A stretch of 64,000 nucleotides of DNA from Cellvibrio sp. 79 (GCA_003056245.1 MVDH01000003.1:783957-847956); one strand, 5' to 3'; counted from the first letter of the stretch, positions 27,301-36,901 are shown. Program-made: numbers and translations. Notes: generated by a model from the sequence alone, not told the origin.

Positions 27301-30300
27301 TGGGCGAATTTGATTTGCCTAACACTGTTGCTCTATCGTCTGCGGCGCAATTAAGTTTTGCGCACACGGCAGTCGATGAATTAAATAACAACAGCCAAAA
27401 AATTCTCGGTCAAAATCAATTCCAGGTTTACCAGGGTGATTTACCACCACTGAATACGCCAACTGCATTAACGGCGACTGCCCTTCCCGGTGGAAAAGTT
27501 GAATTGGATTGGCGCGCGGTGGAAAAAGCGGTTGGCTACGTTATTTATCGCAAAGGGCCAAATGATTCAGCTCTAGTTGCGTTGCCAACAGTGACTACCA
27601 CTGAATATGAAGACCAAACTACCGAAGACGGAATTTATCTTTACGCAATTGCGTCAGTGCGTCGCGACAATGGCCAAGAATCTGAAAGTAGTCAGTCAGC
27701 AACAGTCAGTGTAACTGCAGACAGAGTGGCGCCTGCCAAACCGGAAAACCTTGAACTCGAATTAAATGGTGCCGGCATTATCGCGCGTTGGTCAGCGCCA
27801 ACAGTCGATGCGCAAAATGCGCCGCAAGCACAGCAAGGTTTAAGCTACAAACTGTATCGCACTTCATTGTCTCAAGGCGCGCAGGTAGCTGATGCTTCTG
27901 CATACACACCGATCCAAACACACATCCCTGAACCGGTTGCGCTGGATACCAGACCAGCAATAGATCAGCACAGTTATTTTGTAGTTGCTGTTGATGCTGC
28001 GGGCAACGAATCCGTGCCCAGTCAAACGGATTATCTCAATGCCGGATTGCTGCCAGTTAATCAATTGCATATCGCACTCGATAATAACGGTTATCCGAAA
28101 TTGTCCTGGCAACATCAAGGCAATGGCGTTGAAAGTTATCGGGTATTGCGCAAAACCGGTAACGCAGATGCAGTGCTGTTAACACCGGAAGGCATCGCTC
28201 ACAACGGCACCAATAGCAGCTACACCGATAGCACTTATAACGGCAATCAAGTAAGCCAGGGTGCTGCTCACGAAGTGGTGTACAGCGTAATTGCTGTGGA
28301 TGAGCACGATGTAGAAAGCATGCCGCACGAATTGCGCTTGCCTGCATTGTCAGTGAAATTACAACGCACCAAACCGATATTGCTGGAACGCGGTGTGATG
28401 AACCAATTGTGGTTCCATATCGATAACAAAGGCACCAGCGCAGCAGAGGGCGTGCGTTTAACTGTGACGCTTACGGAAAATGGCCAGCAACGTGAACACA
28501 GTTCAGACGTTTTCACGGTTGCAGCCGGTGCAAATCAATTGGTTTCTGTTGTGATTGGTGGTTACGACAAATTGGATGCAATTACCGATTTGTCATTGCG
28601 CCTCGAACAAAATCCGCAAACTAACGAACGCGTGCGCATTTACCAAAAAGAATCGGTGGAAGTTGGCAGTTCCAGTTTGACGCTGGATCTCAACACCCAG
28701 GATTTCATTCGCGGTGGTTCGGGCAAAGTCTCATTCAATTTGACTAACAATAGCGATGTTGAAACTGAATTGGTCATGGCAACAAATAACAGCAACGCCG
28801 ATTCCACCGAAATACGTTTAATTCTGGAAGATTTGCAAGGCAACCTGTTAACCCGCAAAAACATTCGCCAAACCACGGGTGGTGTGATCAATGTTCCTTC
28901 GGGCCAAAGTGTTGCGCGTGTTGCAGCAAAATCGGTATTCAGCTCGGAAGAATTTACTGTGAATGTTCCCGCCGCTGCACCTGACCAAGTGCGTTTGCGT
29001 TTGGTGGTGGATAAATATCACTACCAGTTGGGCAAAGAAAACCACGTTGAAATTTCCGGTGTGGGAATCAGTAAAGATATCCAACTGGCAGACACGCCCT
29101 ACTTCGCTGTAATAACCGATGTGCAACCGACAACGGTTAACGCAAAAAATGGCAGCGTTACAATTTCTGGTAAAGCAATGGACCGCACTACCAACCAACC
29201 AATCGCCAACGTACCCGTAAGCATAGTGACAACCGTGCGCGGTTTCGAACGCGTTAGCACTGTTTACTCCGACGCGAGCGGTAATTTTATCTACGGTTAC
29301 AAACCTGATGGAATTGCAGGTAAATATCGCGTATCGGCAGTTCACCCGGAAATGACGGACAGACCTAACCACGGCGAATTTATTGCGGAAGGCGGTTCGG
29401 TGAGTCCGACGGATTTTGAGGTGAAAGTTCCGCGCAATTATGTGCAGAAAATGCCAATTAAAATCAGTGCTGGTTACGATACCCTTTTGAACAATGTGCG
29501 CTTGGTGCAGGTACCAACCGGCGGTCAAACAGAAGCTGAATTGCCGCTTGGTATTTCAGCAACTTATTCAGTAATCGACGTTATTAATCCTAATTCCAGC
29601 AAAGAATTAATCCTGAATTTTTCTGGCAACAATTCAGCAGCGGATAAAGGTGTATTGAATTATCGCGTTGAAGCCGATGGGCATACTGATGCTAAGGCCT
29701 TGGGCAACGTAACAATCAATTACTCACTCGCGGCCTCTGCGCCCTCGGTAAATACCAAGCCGGGTTATATAGATACCGGGTTACGCCAGGGCCAAACTAT
29801 TTATGAAGACATGCAAATTATTAATGAGGGTCTTGATGTATTAGGCAATGCGCAAGTGGAATTAATTCCCTCCGCTATAACGCCGGAAATACCGGAGTGG
29901 ATATCATTGAATACGGCGAAATCACTGGGTGATATTCCTGTGGGCGAAGCGCGTGCAATTCAGTTGCTAATCAATCCCGGTGCAGATGTTGCGGAAGGAA
30001 ATTATGAATTCAATTTGCAAATAACCGGAGATAATTTGCCAGCAAAAACCAGACCGGTATTCGTAAAAATTACGCAGTCTGGTACAGGGAAAGTGCAGTT
30101 TAAAATCACCGATATCTACACATCGACAATGGATAGCAACAATGTCCGCATTGAAGGTGTAAAAGGTGCGCGTATCCAATTGCAAAATGAAAATGTGTTA
30201 AGTGAAGTATTTAATAAAAATACTGATGTTAACGGCGATATTGATTTCGATATTCCAGCAGGGCGTTATTCCTATCGCATCAGTGCTGCAGATCACACCA

Positions 30301-31178
30301 GCGTTAACGGGCGAGTGTGGATCAAGCCAAAAGTCAGCACATTGGAAAAAGTATTTTTAATGAACAACCTGGTAAATGTTGAATGGGCTGTTCGTGAAAT
30401 TACAGTGGAAGATCGCTACGAAATTAATTTGGAAGCCACGTTTAAAACCCATGTACCTATTGCGCTGGTGATGATAAAGCCTTTGCATGTGAACTTGCCT
30501 GTGATGAAAAAAGGCGAAGTCTTCCAGGGTGAGTTGACGTTAACCAATCATGGTTTGATTCGCGCCGATAAAGTAAAACAAGCACTGCCACAAGCATCGG
30601 ATCTGGTTCGTTTTGAATTTCTAAAAGAAGTTCCAACTTCCCTCGCTGCCGGTCAGGTGTTTACCCTCCCTTATAAAATTTATGCACTGCGTGATTTCAA
30701 TCCGGTAACCGAAAGTGCAGCTACCGGCGGTGGTTGCGGAACTTTGGGGGCTAACACTTATATAGGTTACACATCGCAATGCGCTGAAGGAACGGAAGTA
30801 GCAGGAAACGCCGCTGCAAGTTGGAGTAGTGCATGGGGATCATGCGGTTCTGTGATTGGCAACAATGTGAAAACGATCATAGGTGTTAGCCGTGGCCGCA
30901 ATGATGACAAACTTGGTGGTTGGGGAACTGGTCCTGCAGGGGTTCCTGGGCCAGCAGGCCCTGTCTGTTTCCGTTGTAAGGAATCTTGTTGTGGTGCAGC
31001 TGGTGGCGATGGAGGTGGCCCTGGTGGAGGCAGTGGAGCTGGAGGTTCGGGCGGTGCTGGTGGAGCCGGTGGAGCTGGAGGTTCGGGCGGTGCGGGTGGC
31101 GCTGGAGGTTCAGGTGGAGCTGGTGGCTCGGGCGGTGGTGGTGGTGGTGGAAGTGATGGAAAAGGAGATGATGATTAA
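24387..31178 (+). CDS. Giant secreted FN3/PKD adhesin-like protein with Gly-rich tail, 2263 aa
   Basis: The signal peptide ends KLVFA before GTNTG. An N-terminal beta domain resembles nidogen-like modules (FPVGFTFNYQGNAYAQFYAT, residues about 25-200). Then come fibronectin-III-like domains (about 215-310, 686-785, 1020-1310), a PKD domain (about 409-487; YAWDFGNSQTS), several Big/Ig-like segments, a carboxypeptidase-regulatory-like domain (about 1590-1660; ISGKAMDRTTNQPIANVPVS) and NEW3-like beta segments. The C-terminus has a Cys cluster (CFRCKESCC), then about 60 residues of Gly/Ala/Ser. No sortase motif or transmembrane anchor is seen. Its place before the RHS gene suggests it forms the surface stalk or carrier of the exported RHS toxin. 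Confidence 0.75.
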   Translation: MKMWKFYIVLILLTASKLVFAGTNTGLRGDDVIGGPFPVGFTFNYQGNAYAQFYATTNGVITFNYHYDYRTYENDDCTSKIPNALYVFWDDLRTDVGGQPEGKIEYETVGEAPNRKLIVQWTNQYFYGTNLPMGTFQAILYEGSNEIKYQYRNLIQVRSKGNSATIGMSGNNTAQYTQVSCVQNVLNQEQAILFTPDAARTNYTINTAAPYEFLDISGLTPLPPLTTKTAWKDSITWKWTKIPSLNTYEIVIQTLAGTVVHSAILGNVDSFTLSSGIVHGESYIAKIRGSVNSGATWELWSGFSAAVLSDQVAPTAFINVFYQQGYKQFDIAFQVSDANSGVASQALQLSLDSEFSNLILNEEIPTHVGQYRYNDGEPGQRIYARLVVHDKAGNQIISATKDVVVVPPPVAAFTTNLESGEAVLDVNFTSKSEGSIHTYAWDFGNSQTSYQVNPTAQYKLPGSYVVKLTVAGQGGSSEATKTIAVTPDLSGPIITQSTFTTGSTNLELANGVTLTQVGKFIIKATDKSKISRVVYTLNDEPLGNVLITNANGAYEQSLDLLSMEDGSYTLGVKVYDMVENVTERNYSFNVDLSAPAIPTITTPTQNANINQLSTSLSGKAAAGTEVMLAVNGSDLTNVVAVDSNGNYSAPIDLVENANNVKVKARFVGRTKWSAYSAERIINVNTKVPDAPKGFSVTAAKQGQVYLQWNAVTGGDANNQIKGYKVYRSTSTFANKTDAGVSTLNNSQLITVTSFTDTVAVDGNYFYAVTAVSHANNESALSNVLTATTDSIGPKIAQLTFTPEGEFDAANNIFGRGRVVVNATFSEPLRNAPYFAVVPEGGLPISIDLVKSYSDELVYSGHFTIDQFTATGTAYAAMSAFDNPGNRGTDIQQNNSLKIDTRGPDITQLTIAPVEPLKVDAANGLHVNVAIQLSEATKAGTQVKLVPMINGSPLTGYDQGITLVAGAGQLNFVGEFDLPNTVALSSAAQLSFAHTAVDELNNNSQKILGQNQFQVYQGDLPPLNTPTALTATALPGGKVELDWRAVEKAVGYVIYRKGPNDSALVALPTVTTTEYEDQTTEDGIYLYAIASVRRDNGQESESSQSATVSVTADRVAPAKPENLELELNGAGIIARWSAPTVDAQNAPQAQQGLSYKLYRTSLSQGAQVADASAYTPIQTHIPEPVALDTRPAIDQHSYFVVAVDAAGNESVPSQTDYLNAGLLPVNQLHIALDNNGYPKLSWQHQGNGVESYRVLRKTGNADAVLLTPEGIAHNGTNSSYTDSTYNGNQVSQGAAHEVVYSVIAVDEHDVESMPHELRLPALSVKLQRTKPILLERGVMNQLWFHIDNKGTSAAEGVRLTVTLTENGQQREHSSDVFTVAAGANQLVSVVIGGYDKLDAITDLSLRLEQNPQTNERVRIYQKESVEVGSSSLTLDLNTQDFIRGGSGKVSFNLTNNSDVETELVMATNNSNADSTEIRLILEDLQGNLLTRKNIRQTTGGVINVPSGQSVARVAAKSVFSSEEFTVNVPAAAPDQVRLRLVVDKYHYQLGKENHVEISGVGISKDIQLADTPYFAVITDVQPTTVNAKNGSVTISGKAMDRTTNQPIANVPVSIVTTVRGFERVSTVYSDASGNFIYGYKPDGIAGKYRVSAVHPEMTDRPNHGEFIAEGGSVSPTDFEVKVPRNYVQKMPIKISAGYDTLLNNVRLVQVPTGGQTEAELPLGISATYSVIDVINPNSSKELILNFSGNNSAADKGVLNYRVEADGHTDAKALGNVTINYSLAASAPSVNTKPGYIDTGLRQGQTIYEDMQIINEGLDVLGNAQVELIPSAITPEIPEWISLNTAKSLGDIPVGEARAIQLLINPGADVAEGNYEFNLQITGDNLPAKTRPVFVKITQSGTGKVQFKITDIYTSTMDSNNVRIEGVKGARIQLQNENVLSEVFNKNTDVNGDIDFDIPAGRYSYRISAADHTSVNGRVWIKPKVSTLEKVFLMNNLVNVEWAVREITVEDRYEINLEATFKTHVPIALVMIKPLHVNLPVMKKGEVFQGELTLTNHGLIRADKVKQALPQASDLVRFEFLKEVPTSLAAGQVFTLPYKIYALRDFNPVTESAATGGGCGTLGANTYIGYTSQCAEGTEVAGNAAASWSSAWGSCGSVIGNNVKTIIGVSRGRNDDKLGGWGTGPAGVPGPAGPVCFRCKESCCGAAGGDGGGPGGGSGAGGSGGAGGAGGAGGSGGAGGAGGSGGAGGSGGGGGGGSDGKGDDD

Positions 31179-31214
31179 TCCAATAGTAATGTTACCTGCC
31201 TTTTTTGCCACTGC

Positions 31215-31241
31215 GGCTTAACTACATTTTGCTGTTAAGCC
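31215..31241. other. Intercistronic hairpin between the giant protein and RHS genes
   Basis: GGCTTAAC (31215-31222) pairs perfectly with GTTAAGCC (31234-31241). No T tract follows, so it is more likely a processing or stability element than a terminator. Confidence 0.4.
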
Positions 31242-31273
31242 AACTAACAAAATAAATATCGGAGATATTTAAC

Positions 31274-34200
31274 GTGATTTCAGTTATTCGCAACAAGCTT
31301 GGTGTTGTGTTCATTGCGCTGTTGTTCGTAAGTAAAGCGTTTGCCGGAATTAATTATTCGGTTCCCCAGGATCCAACAAGAGACATTGAGGATCTTAAAA
31401 TTAAAGTGTTGGGTGGTTATGTTGATATCACTAGACGTTGGGATGTTAATAAATTGTCCTGGACATGGAATTCGCGTTGGGCAAACATCAATCGTTGGTC
31501 AATGTTGGCGTTAACCAGAAATAATTCTGCTTATATTTACACGCATACCGCTGATGGCAAAATGGTTTTTCAAAGCCCTGTTGGTAGCACGTTATCCAAA
31601 GCTCCCTGGGCACCTGCTCTTCAAGACAGCGCTATTAACCCTAATGAGGTAATTTGGAAGGACCGTTACGGAAACCAAATAACATTTGATAATTTCTCTG
31701 ATGGCAATACAACATCGGATATTAGCTTCATTGAAAGCTATCAAGATAAAAATGAAGTAAAAGTTTCGTTCGTAAAAAACGCTGCACAACAGATTAGTCA
31801 AATCAAAGATCATCACGGTAATGTCATTGCTACCTTCACGTGGGGAGTAAATCGTCGCCTAACTAAAGTAACCGATTATTCTGGTAGGGAAATAACTTAC
31901 AAATACAATGTATGGGGAGGTCTTGAAAGCGTTACTGATGTAATGGGGCAAGTATGGGGTTACGAATACAATGCTGATAAATATCTGATTGCCCAAAAAA
32001 ACCCTAACAACACCCAAATAAAATTTCCATACACCACTACAAACGACAATTACAAAGTTGAGCGTGAGCGGGGAACTGGCCTTGTAAAAGAAACAAAAAT
32101 AATGCCATCAGGACTCGTTGCAGAAACATGGCGCAACGAAAACGGTGACGTAGTGAAGCGAATGGAAAATGGAGAAGTTGATTATACGGCGGAATATTTC
32201 TATACCGTTTCTGAAGATAAAAAAACATATAAGGAATTCTACTATCGGGATTTAACGATTAATTACCTTAACTACGGGGAACCGGAAGACGGAAAAAAAT
32301 ACTGTCAGTTAATCAATGCAGAGTCGTTAACAATTTACAATCACATCGGTGCGACTTTTTGGACTGGTTGTACCTATTCAAGAACTGAGTCTGCCCAAGC
32401 GAAAGCCTATTGTGCAACACCAGCTTGTGACAACAGTAGTGAGATATCAGCAGCAAGATATGCCGATCGTGTTAATCCACTAACTCCCAAATTACCAGAA
32501 GCAAAGCCTTTACCTCCGTACCTGAAAACAAAAACCATCACTGATGCAAAAGGCAGGAAGACGGTATTCGAATATGACCGTTGGTCTAATGAACTGAAAG
32601 TGACAAAACCTGATGGCACAACGATTACTCGTACATGGCATAAGGATTTCAACCTACCCTTAACGGAAACCAATGAAGCGGGGATAACAACAGCCTACGA
32701 TTACGACGCAAAAGGTAATTTGTTAACACTAACAGAAGCAAAAGGCACCGCTGACGAGCGTACTACCCGCTATACCTATGATCAGTATGGACAAATAAAA
32801 TCAGAAACTACTGGTGAATCTGTACGAGGAAATACAGAACTCGCGACAACTTACTACGAGTACGATCAATACGGAAACCTAACCAAAATTACTAACCCTG
32901 AAAGCGATGTTGTGAAATTCGGTGATCACGATGCTTTAGGCAATGCCCGCTCCATTGTTGATGGAAAAGCGAGTGTTTTACCGGCAGGTGAACAATATTC
33001 CTGGGCACAAACTTATGATAAAGCTGGAAACTTGCTGGAGAGTTTGGACCCTTATGGGAAAGGTGAAGCATATTCTTATTATGTAACGGGTGCGTTGAAG
33101 AAATTTACATCAACAGCTGGGGCACAATACACAATTACCAGTAACATCAATGGTCAACCAACCACTGTGACGAATGCGGCGGGAGGTATTTCGAAATTTG
33201 AATATGACAAAGGTAATCGGTTAACTGCCATCATTGATGAAAATGGAAACAAATCCCAACTTTCTTATAATGATAAAAATCAGCTAGCCAAAATAATTGA
33301 TGCGGAAGGAAATGCGTCATTACTGAATTATTCCTCTAATGAGTTAAATAGTGTTCAGTATCCTGCGTATAAAAAATCGTTTGAATATGACAATCTGGGC
33401 CACATAAAACAAACCAATAACCACGCTAATAACAAGATCTATTCAAACAAAATAAAACGAGACACCATTGGTAATCTGACCAAAGCAATCGATCCACAAG
33501 ATAAAGCAACAGATTACGAATATGATGATTTAGGCCGGACTAAAAAAATAACTGATGCAGAAGGTGGTATTACCGAGTTTACCTATGACGCTCGCGATAA
33601 CTTGTTACAAGTTAAAGACCCGGAAGGTCGGTTAACGTTATATACCTATGATAAAAATGATCGCTTATTAAGTGAAACTAAAGATGGTGACCAAAATACT
33701 AATCGCCAGCGTCGTTATGAATATGATCAAGATGGTAATTTGATTAGCAGCATTAATCCCGAACAAGAAAAAATTATGTATGAATTTGATCGCGCAAACC
33801 GTTTGGTTAAATCGCAGGTCTACGCCAACAAAGATCACACTCACCCGATTAAAGTAATTAATTATCGCTTTAATGAGAAAAGCCAATTTACTGGTTGGGA
33901 TCAACAAGCATCATCAACCTTACCGGATGGTGTTTCGCCAACAGCTGATGTAATAGCGCTGAGTGAAACCTATACCTATAACAACTTGGAACAGCTCGAA
34001 TCGGTAGTAGCGAATTTTGGGAGTTTCACCAAAACATTCAGCTATACCTATTATCCAAATGGGTTGAAAAAAACTTACACCAACCCGGAGGGAATTACTT
34101 ACACCTATTACTACAACAAAAATAATCAGTTGATGGCTGTGCATATTCCGGGTAAAGGCCAAATTAGCTGGGCCAATTTCGATTGGATGGTTCCTCAGAC

Positions 34201-35791
34201 ACTATTGCTTCCTGGTGGGCAACAAGTATCAATGAAATATGATGACTTCCAGTTGCTGCAAGAAAATGTACTGAAAAAAGCAGACCACTCTGAATTAGCG
34301 AAAGCAATTTACGAATACGACCTTGCACAAAATATTAAAAAAATTGAAAAAGGCGAAGGTATATTAAGTTTTAATTACGACAATCTTTATCGCTTAACTA
34401 ATGCTGACATGCCTAATGGCTATGCTGTTAGCGACGAGATGTTTGATTACGATAGTGTAGGCAATCGTACGTCTCATACTGAAAATGGCTCCACAGAAAG
34501 CCAAAGCTACAACGCAAGAAATCAATTACAAGCAGTCGATTCCGGTGAAAATACGCGAGACATCACATACACTTACAGCGCCAATGGCCACACCAAAACA
34601 CAAATCAAAAATGGTGTAGTGACTGAATACTTATATAACCATGAAGAACGTCTAATCGCAGTAAAACGCGATGGTAGTACTATTTCTGAATATGCTTACA
34701 ATCCCAACGGCCAGCGTGTCAAAAAAACGGTAAACGGTTTAACCACTTGGTATCTCTACAACGAAAATGGATTATCTGCGGAATACACTAGTACTGGTCA
34801 ACTTATTAAGGAATATCAGTTCCATTCACAAAAATCCTGGATGACTAATCCTTTGTTCCAACGTTCAGCAACGGGTGATTTGTATTACTACCACAATGAT
34901 CATCTGGGCACACCGCAACAACTCGTCGATGAGTTTGGGAATATTGTTTGGGCTGCACAATATTCTGCATTTGGTAAAGCGCATATCACCATTAATACGG
35001 TGGAAAATAATTTGCGTTATCCTGGGCAATACTATGATGAGGAAACGGAATTACATCATAACTATATGCGAGATTATGATGCGGATACTGGTAGATATAT
35101 ACAGAGCGATCCTATTGGAATAATGGGTGGATTAAATAGTTTCTCATACGCAAGAAATCATCCTTATCGTTTTTATGACCCCTATGGCATGGAGGCAATG
35201 GATTGGTTATGGGGTGCAATTTATGATGCAACAGAATGGACGCCTGATCAATCAACCGTAGATTTTGCCGCAGGATTTGGAGATACGATCAGTTTCGGAG
35301 GAACTAATTGGTTACGAGATCAATGGGGTAGCAATGGGGCAGTAAACAAATGTTCTTCCGCATATAGCAATGGTGAGATTGCAGGTGTAGCTGCTTCATT
35401 ATTGGCAGGAGGAGGGGCCGGGTGGGCTGCCGGAGGTAAAGCGGTGAAGTATGTGAAAGAATTTAGCCATGGAATACCTGCTAGGGCAAACCGCCCCACA
35501 ATTCGTGGCAAACCTAATCCAGATTATATTCCATTGCTAGATAACGCATTTGGTAAATGGCTTCTAAGCAAAGGTAATAAATGGAATGGAAACTATGTGA
35601 TACCGAAACGCCATTATAAACATGATCCATATCGATGGCCGACAGGTTGGAAAGATTTTGGCGAAAAATACCATCCATTTTTCCAATTTTTGGATCGCAT
35701 TCCGAATGTATATAAAGGTGCAGGTGCAGGTGCAGGTGCAGGTGCAGGTGCAGCGAGTGCGTCAGGCAATGAATGTGAGTGTAAAATATGA
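31274..35791 (+). CDS. Sec-exported RHS/YD-repeat protein with variable C-terminal tip, 1505 aa
   Basis: GTG start with CGGAG 13 bp upstream and a signal peptide ending KAFA before GINYS. The body is a long series of YD repeats (FEYDRWSNELKVT, YDYDAKGNLLTLTEA, YEYDQYGNLTKIT and many more) that would build the RHS cocoon. The RHS core ends at HLGTPQQLVDEFGNIVWAA, GQYYDEETELHHNYMRDYD, GRYIQSDPIGIMGGLNSFSY and RFYDPYGM (about residue 1305). The last 200 residues are the tip, of unrecognised family: a hydrophobic Gly/Ala stretch, then YVIPKRHYKHDPYRWPTGW, (Gly-Ala)6 and a Cys-containing end. A Sec signal rather than a PAAR/T6SS N-terminus is notable. The stop overlaps the next start (ATGA). Confidence 0.9.
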   Translation: MISVIRNKLGVVFIALLFVSKAFAGINYSVPQDPTRDIEDLKIKVLGGYVDITRRWDVNKLSWTWNSRWANINRWSMLALTRNNSAYIYTHTADGKMVFQSPVGSTLSKAPWAPALQDSAINPNEVIWKDRYGNQITFDNFSDGNTTSDISFIESYQDKNEVKVSFVKNAAQQISQIKDHHGNVIATFTWGVNRRLTKVTDYSGREITYKYNVWGGLESVTDVMGQVWGYEYNADKYLIAQKNPNNTQIKFPYTTTNDNYKVERERGTGLVKETKIMPSGLVAETWRNENGDVVKRMENGEVDYTAEYFYTVSEDKKTYKEFYYRDLTINYLNYGEPEDGKKYCQLINAESLTIYNHIGATFWTGCTYSRTESAQAKAYCATPACDNSSEISAARYADRVNPLTPKLPEAKPLPPYLKTKTITDAKGRKTVFEYDRWSNELKVTKPDGTTITRTWHKDFNLPLTETNEAGITTAYDYDAKGNLLTLTEAKGTADERTTRYTYDQYGQIKSETTGESVRGNTELATTYYEYDQYGNLTKITNPESDVVKFGDHDALGNARSIVDGKASVLPAGEQYSWAQTYDKAGNLLESLDPYGKGEAYSYYVTGALKKFTSTAGAQYTITSNINGQPTTVTNAAGGISKFEYDKGNRLTAIIDENGNKSQLSYNDKNQLAKIIDAEGNASLLNYSSNELNSVQYPAYKKSFEYDNLGHIKQTNNHANNKIYSNKIKRDTIGNLTKAIDPQDKATDYEYDDLGRTKKITDAEGGITEFTYDARDNLLQVKDPEGRLTLYTYDKNDRLLSETKDGDQNTNRQRRYEYDQDGNLISSINPEQEKIMYEFDRANRLVKSQVYANKDHTHPIKVINYRFNEKSQFTGWDQQASSTLPDGVSPTADVIALSETYTYNNLEQLESVVANFGSFTKTFSYTYYPNGLKKTYTNPEGITYTYYYNKNNQLMAVHIPGKGQISWANFDWMVPQTLLLPGGQQVSMKYDDFQLLQENVLKKADHSELAKAIYEYDLAQNIKKIEKGEGILSFNYDNLYRLTNADMPNGYAVSDEMFDYDSVGNRTSHTENGSTESQSYNARNQLQAVDSGENTRDITYTYSANGHTKTQIKNGVVTEYLYNHEERLIAVKRDGSTISEYAYNPNGQRVKKTVNGLTTWYLYNENGLSAEYTSTGQLIKEYQFHSQKSWMTNPLFQRSATGDLYYYHNDHLGTPQQLVDEFGNIVWAAQYSAFGKAHITINTVENNLRYPGQYYDEETELHHNYMRDYDADTGRYIQSDPIGIMGGLNSFSYARNHPYRFYDPYGMEAMDWLWGAIYDATEWTPDQSTVDFAAGFGDTISFGGTNWLRDQWGSNGAVNKCSSAYSNGEIAGVAASLLAGGGAGWAAGGKAVKYVKEFSHGIPARANRPTIRGKPNPDYIPLLDNAFGKWLLSKGNKWNGNYVIPKRHYKHDPYRWPTGWKDFGEKYHPFFQFLDRIPNVYKGAGAGAGAGAGAASASGNECECKI
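35717..35752 (+). repeat. Hexanucleotide tandem repeat (GGTGCA)6 in the RHS tip
   Basis: Six exact in-frame copies of GGTGCA encode (Gly-Ala)6 near the C-terminus of the RHS protein. Slippage would change linker length by two residues without a frameshift. Confidence 0.95.
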
Positions 35792-36234
35792 TTGAAAGAA
35801 TATTTGATGTTTTGTCTCATTTACTAAATAAGTTAACTTTGAAAAAAGATTTTAAAATCTATGAGAAACTTATATACGATGAATGGCGAGAATCACTATC
35901 TGAAACTAATAAAATAATTTTAGATAAACAATATGCCTCTATTGAATTTATTCAGAGAGGGAGTGGTGGTGCGCGAATGGTTTGTCATTACTCTAAGAAA
36001 GAGACTCCTGTTTTTTTAAGTGATCAGCTTAATAAAGACTCTATTGTTGCTATGAGTGTGATGGTGCCCAAGATAGGTGATAAAAAGACAAAGCTAACGG
36101 CAAAAATATGGGTTTATAAGGGAAAGTTTTTTAATATTGATTTTAGTGAAAGACCTGATTGGTATATAAAAAGAAATAACATAAATGAGAATGACTTGAT
36201 GATCGAATCTTTTAAAAGTGTAGTAAATTTATAA
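35788..36234 (+). CDS. Candidate immunity protein for the RHS tip, 148 aa
   Basis: The ATG overlaps the RHS stop by four bases, the usual arrangement of RHS-toxin and immunity genes. No signal peptide is seen, so it is cytoplasmic. The protein is charged and AT-rich in codons, unlike the genes upstream. The segment AKIWVYKGKFFNIDFSERPD resembles VSYVLVRGFLFTIKYRS in the next gene (36450), and both have a similar upstream stretch (IEFIQRGSG / VVFQSDELP), so they may belong to one family. No known immunity family was recognised by eye; the role rests on position and size. Confidence 0.65.
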   Translation: MIERIFDVLSHLLNKLTLKKDFKIYEKLIYDEWRESLSETNKIILDKQYASIEFIQRGSGGARMVCHYSKKETPVFLSDQLNKDSIVAMSVMVPKIGDKKTKLTAKIWVYKGKFFNIDFSERPDWYIKRNNINENDLMIESFKSVVNL

Positions 36235-36260
36235 AATTTAAATTTTTAATCGCATAATAA

Positions 36261-36427
36261 GTAACTTGGATTAGATGAATGTAGGCTGGAACGGGCCGCG
36301 TAGGTGAGCGCAGCGACTTCCGACATGATTGAACGATAATCTGTCCCCTACATTTCGCACAGGCAGATGGTCATGATTTTGATTGTGGTGACATTGTCGG
36401 AATGTCGCTGCGCTCTCCCAACCTACG
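36261..36427. repeat. REP/BIME-like hairpin element a
   Basis: The left arm (GTAGGCTGGA ... GCGCAGCGACTTCCGAC) and the right arm (GTCGGAATGTCGCTGCGCTC ... CCAACCTAC) are inverted copies separated by about 75 bp. The flank AACTTGGATTAGATGAATG is shared with elements c and d. It separates the RHS immunity gene from the next orphan gene. Confidence 0.8.
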
Positions 36428-36449
36428 TTAAACGGAAAAGTTCAAAAAA

Positions 36450-36887
36450 ATGAATCTCTTCAAAAAGTTAAAATTTTTTTTTGGATTTTTCGCTTTAAAT
36501 GAATTTGAAGAGCGCCTAATTCTTTTACTTAAAGAAAATATAAGTGATAAATATATAAAAGTGATTAATTCTCAATTAAGTAAATTTAACAAAGTAGATA
36601 GAGTTGTCTTTCAGAGTGATGAACTTCCCTTTGGCCATACATCTTTCTATTGGACAAAATTTGGTAAAGCAAGATTTGATTTTCCTTTAAAATTTCCTAT
36701 GGAAAAGGAAAGCGAAGAATTGGCCACCGTAGATGTTTTTTGCTCAGATGGGAATTTAATAAAAGTTTCTTATGTTTTAGTTAGAGGATTTTTATTTACT
36801 ATTAAATACAGATCAAAGATCAAGGTTTTTCAACCAAGATCAGAGTATGAATTTTCTAATTTTAAAATACATAAAAGTTTAAACTAA
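36450..36887 (+). CDS. Orphan immunity-like protein, 145 aa
   Basis: Small AT-rich gene of unrecognised family, starting right after element a. The N-terminus is Lys/Phe-rich (MNLFKKLKFFFGFFALNEFE); the C-terminal half (VDVFCSDGNLIKVSYVLVRG, then FLFTIKY) resembles the gene at 35788. The likeness suggests a diverged immunity paralogue kept without its toxin. No ribosome site stronger than the AACGGAAAAG before the ATG was seen. Confidence 0.6.
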   Translation: MNLFKKLKFFFGFFALNEFEERLILLLKENISDKYIKVINSQLSKFNKVDRVVFQSDELPFGHTSFYWTKFGKARFDFPLKFPMEKESEELATVDVFCSDGNLIKVSYVLVRGFLFTIKYRSKIKVFQPRSEYEFSNFKIHKSLN

Positions 36888-36901
36888 CATTTAATTTTGA
36901 T

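Noticed and set aside
30883-31221. Open frame of Val/Glu-rich repeats at the end of the giant FN3 protein
   Set aside because: It is the shifted reading of the Gly/Ala-rich tail codons of the real gene.
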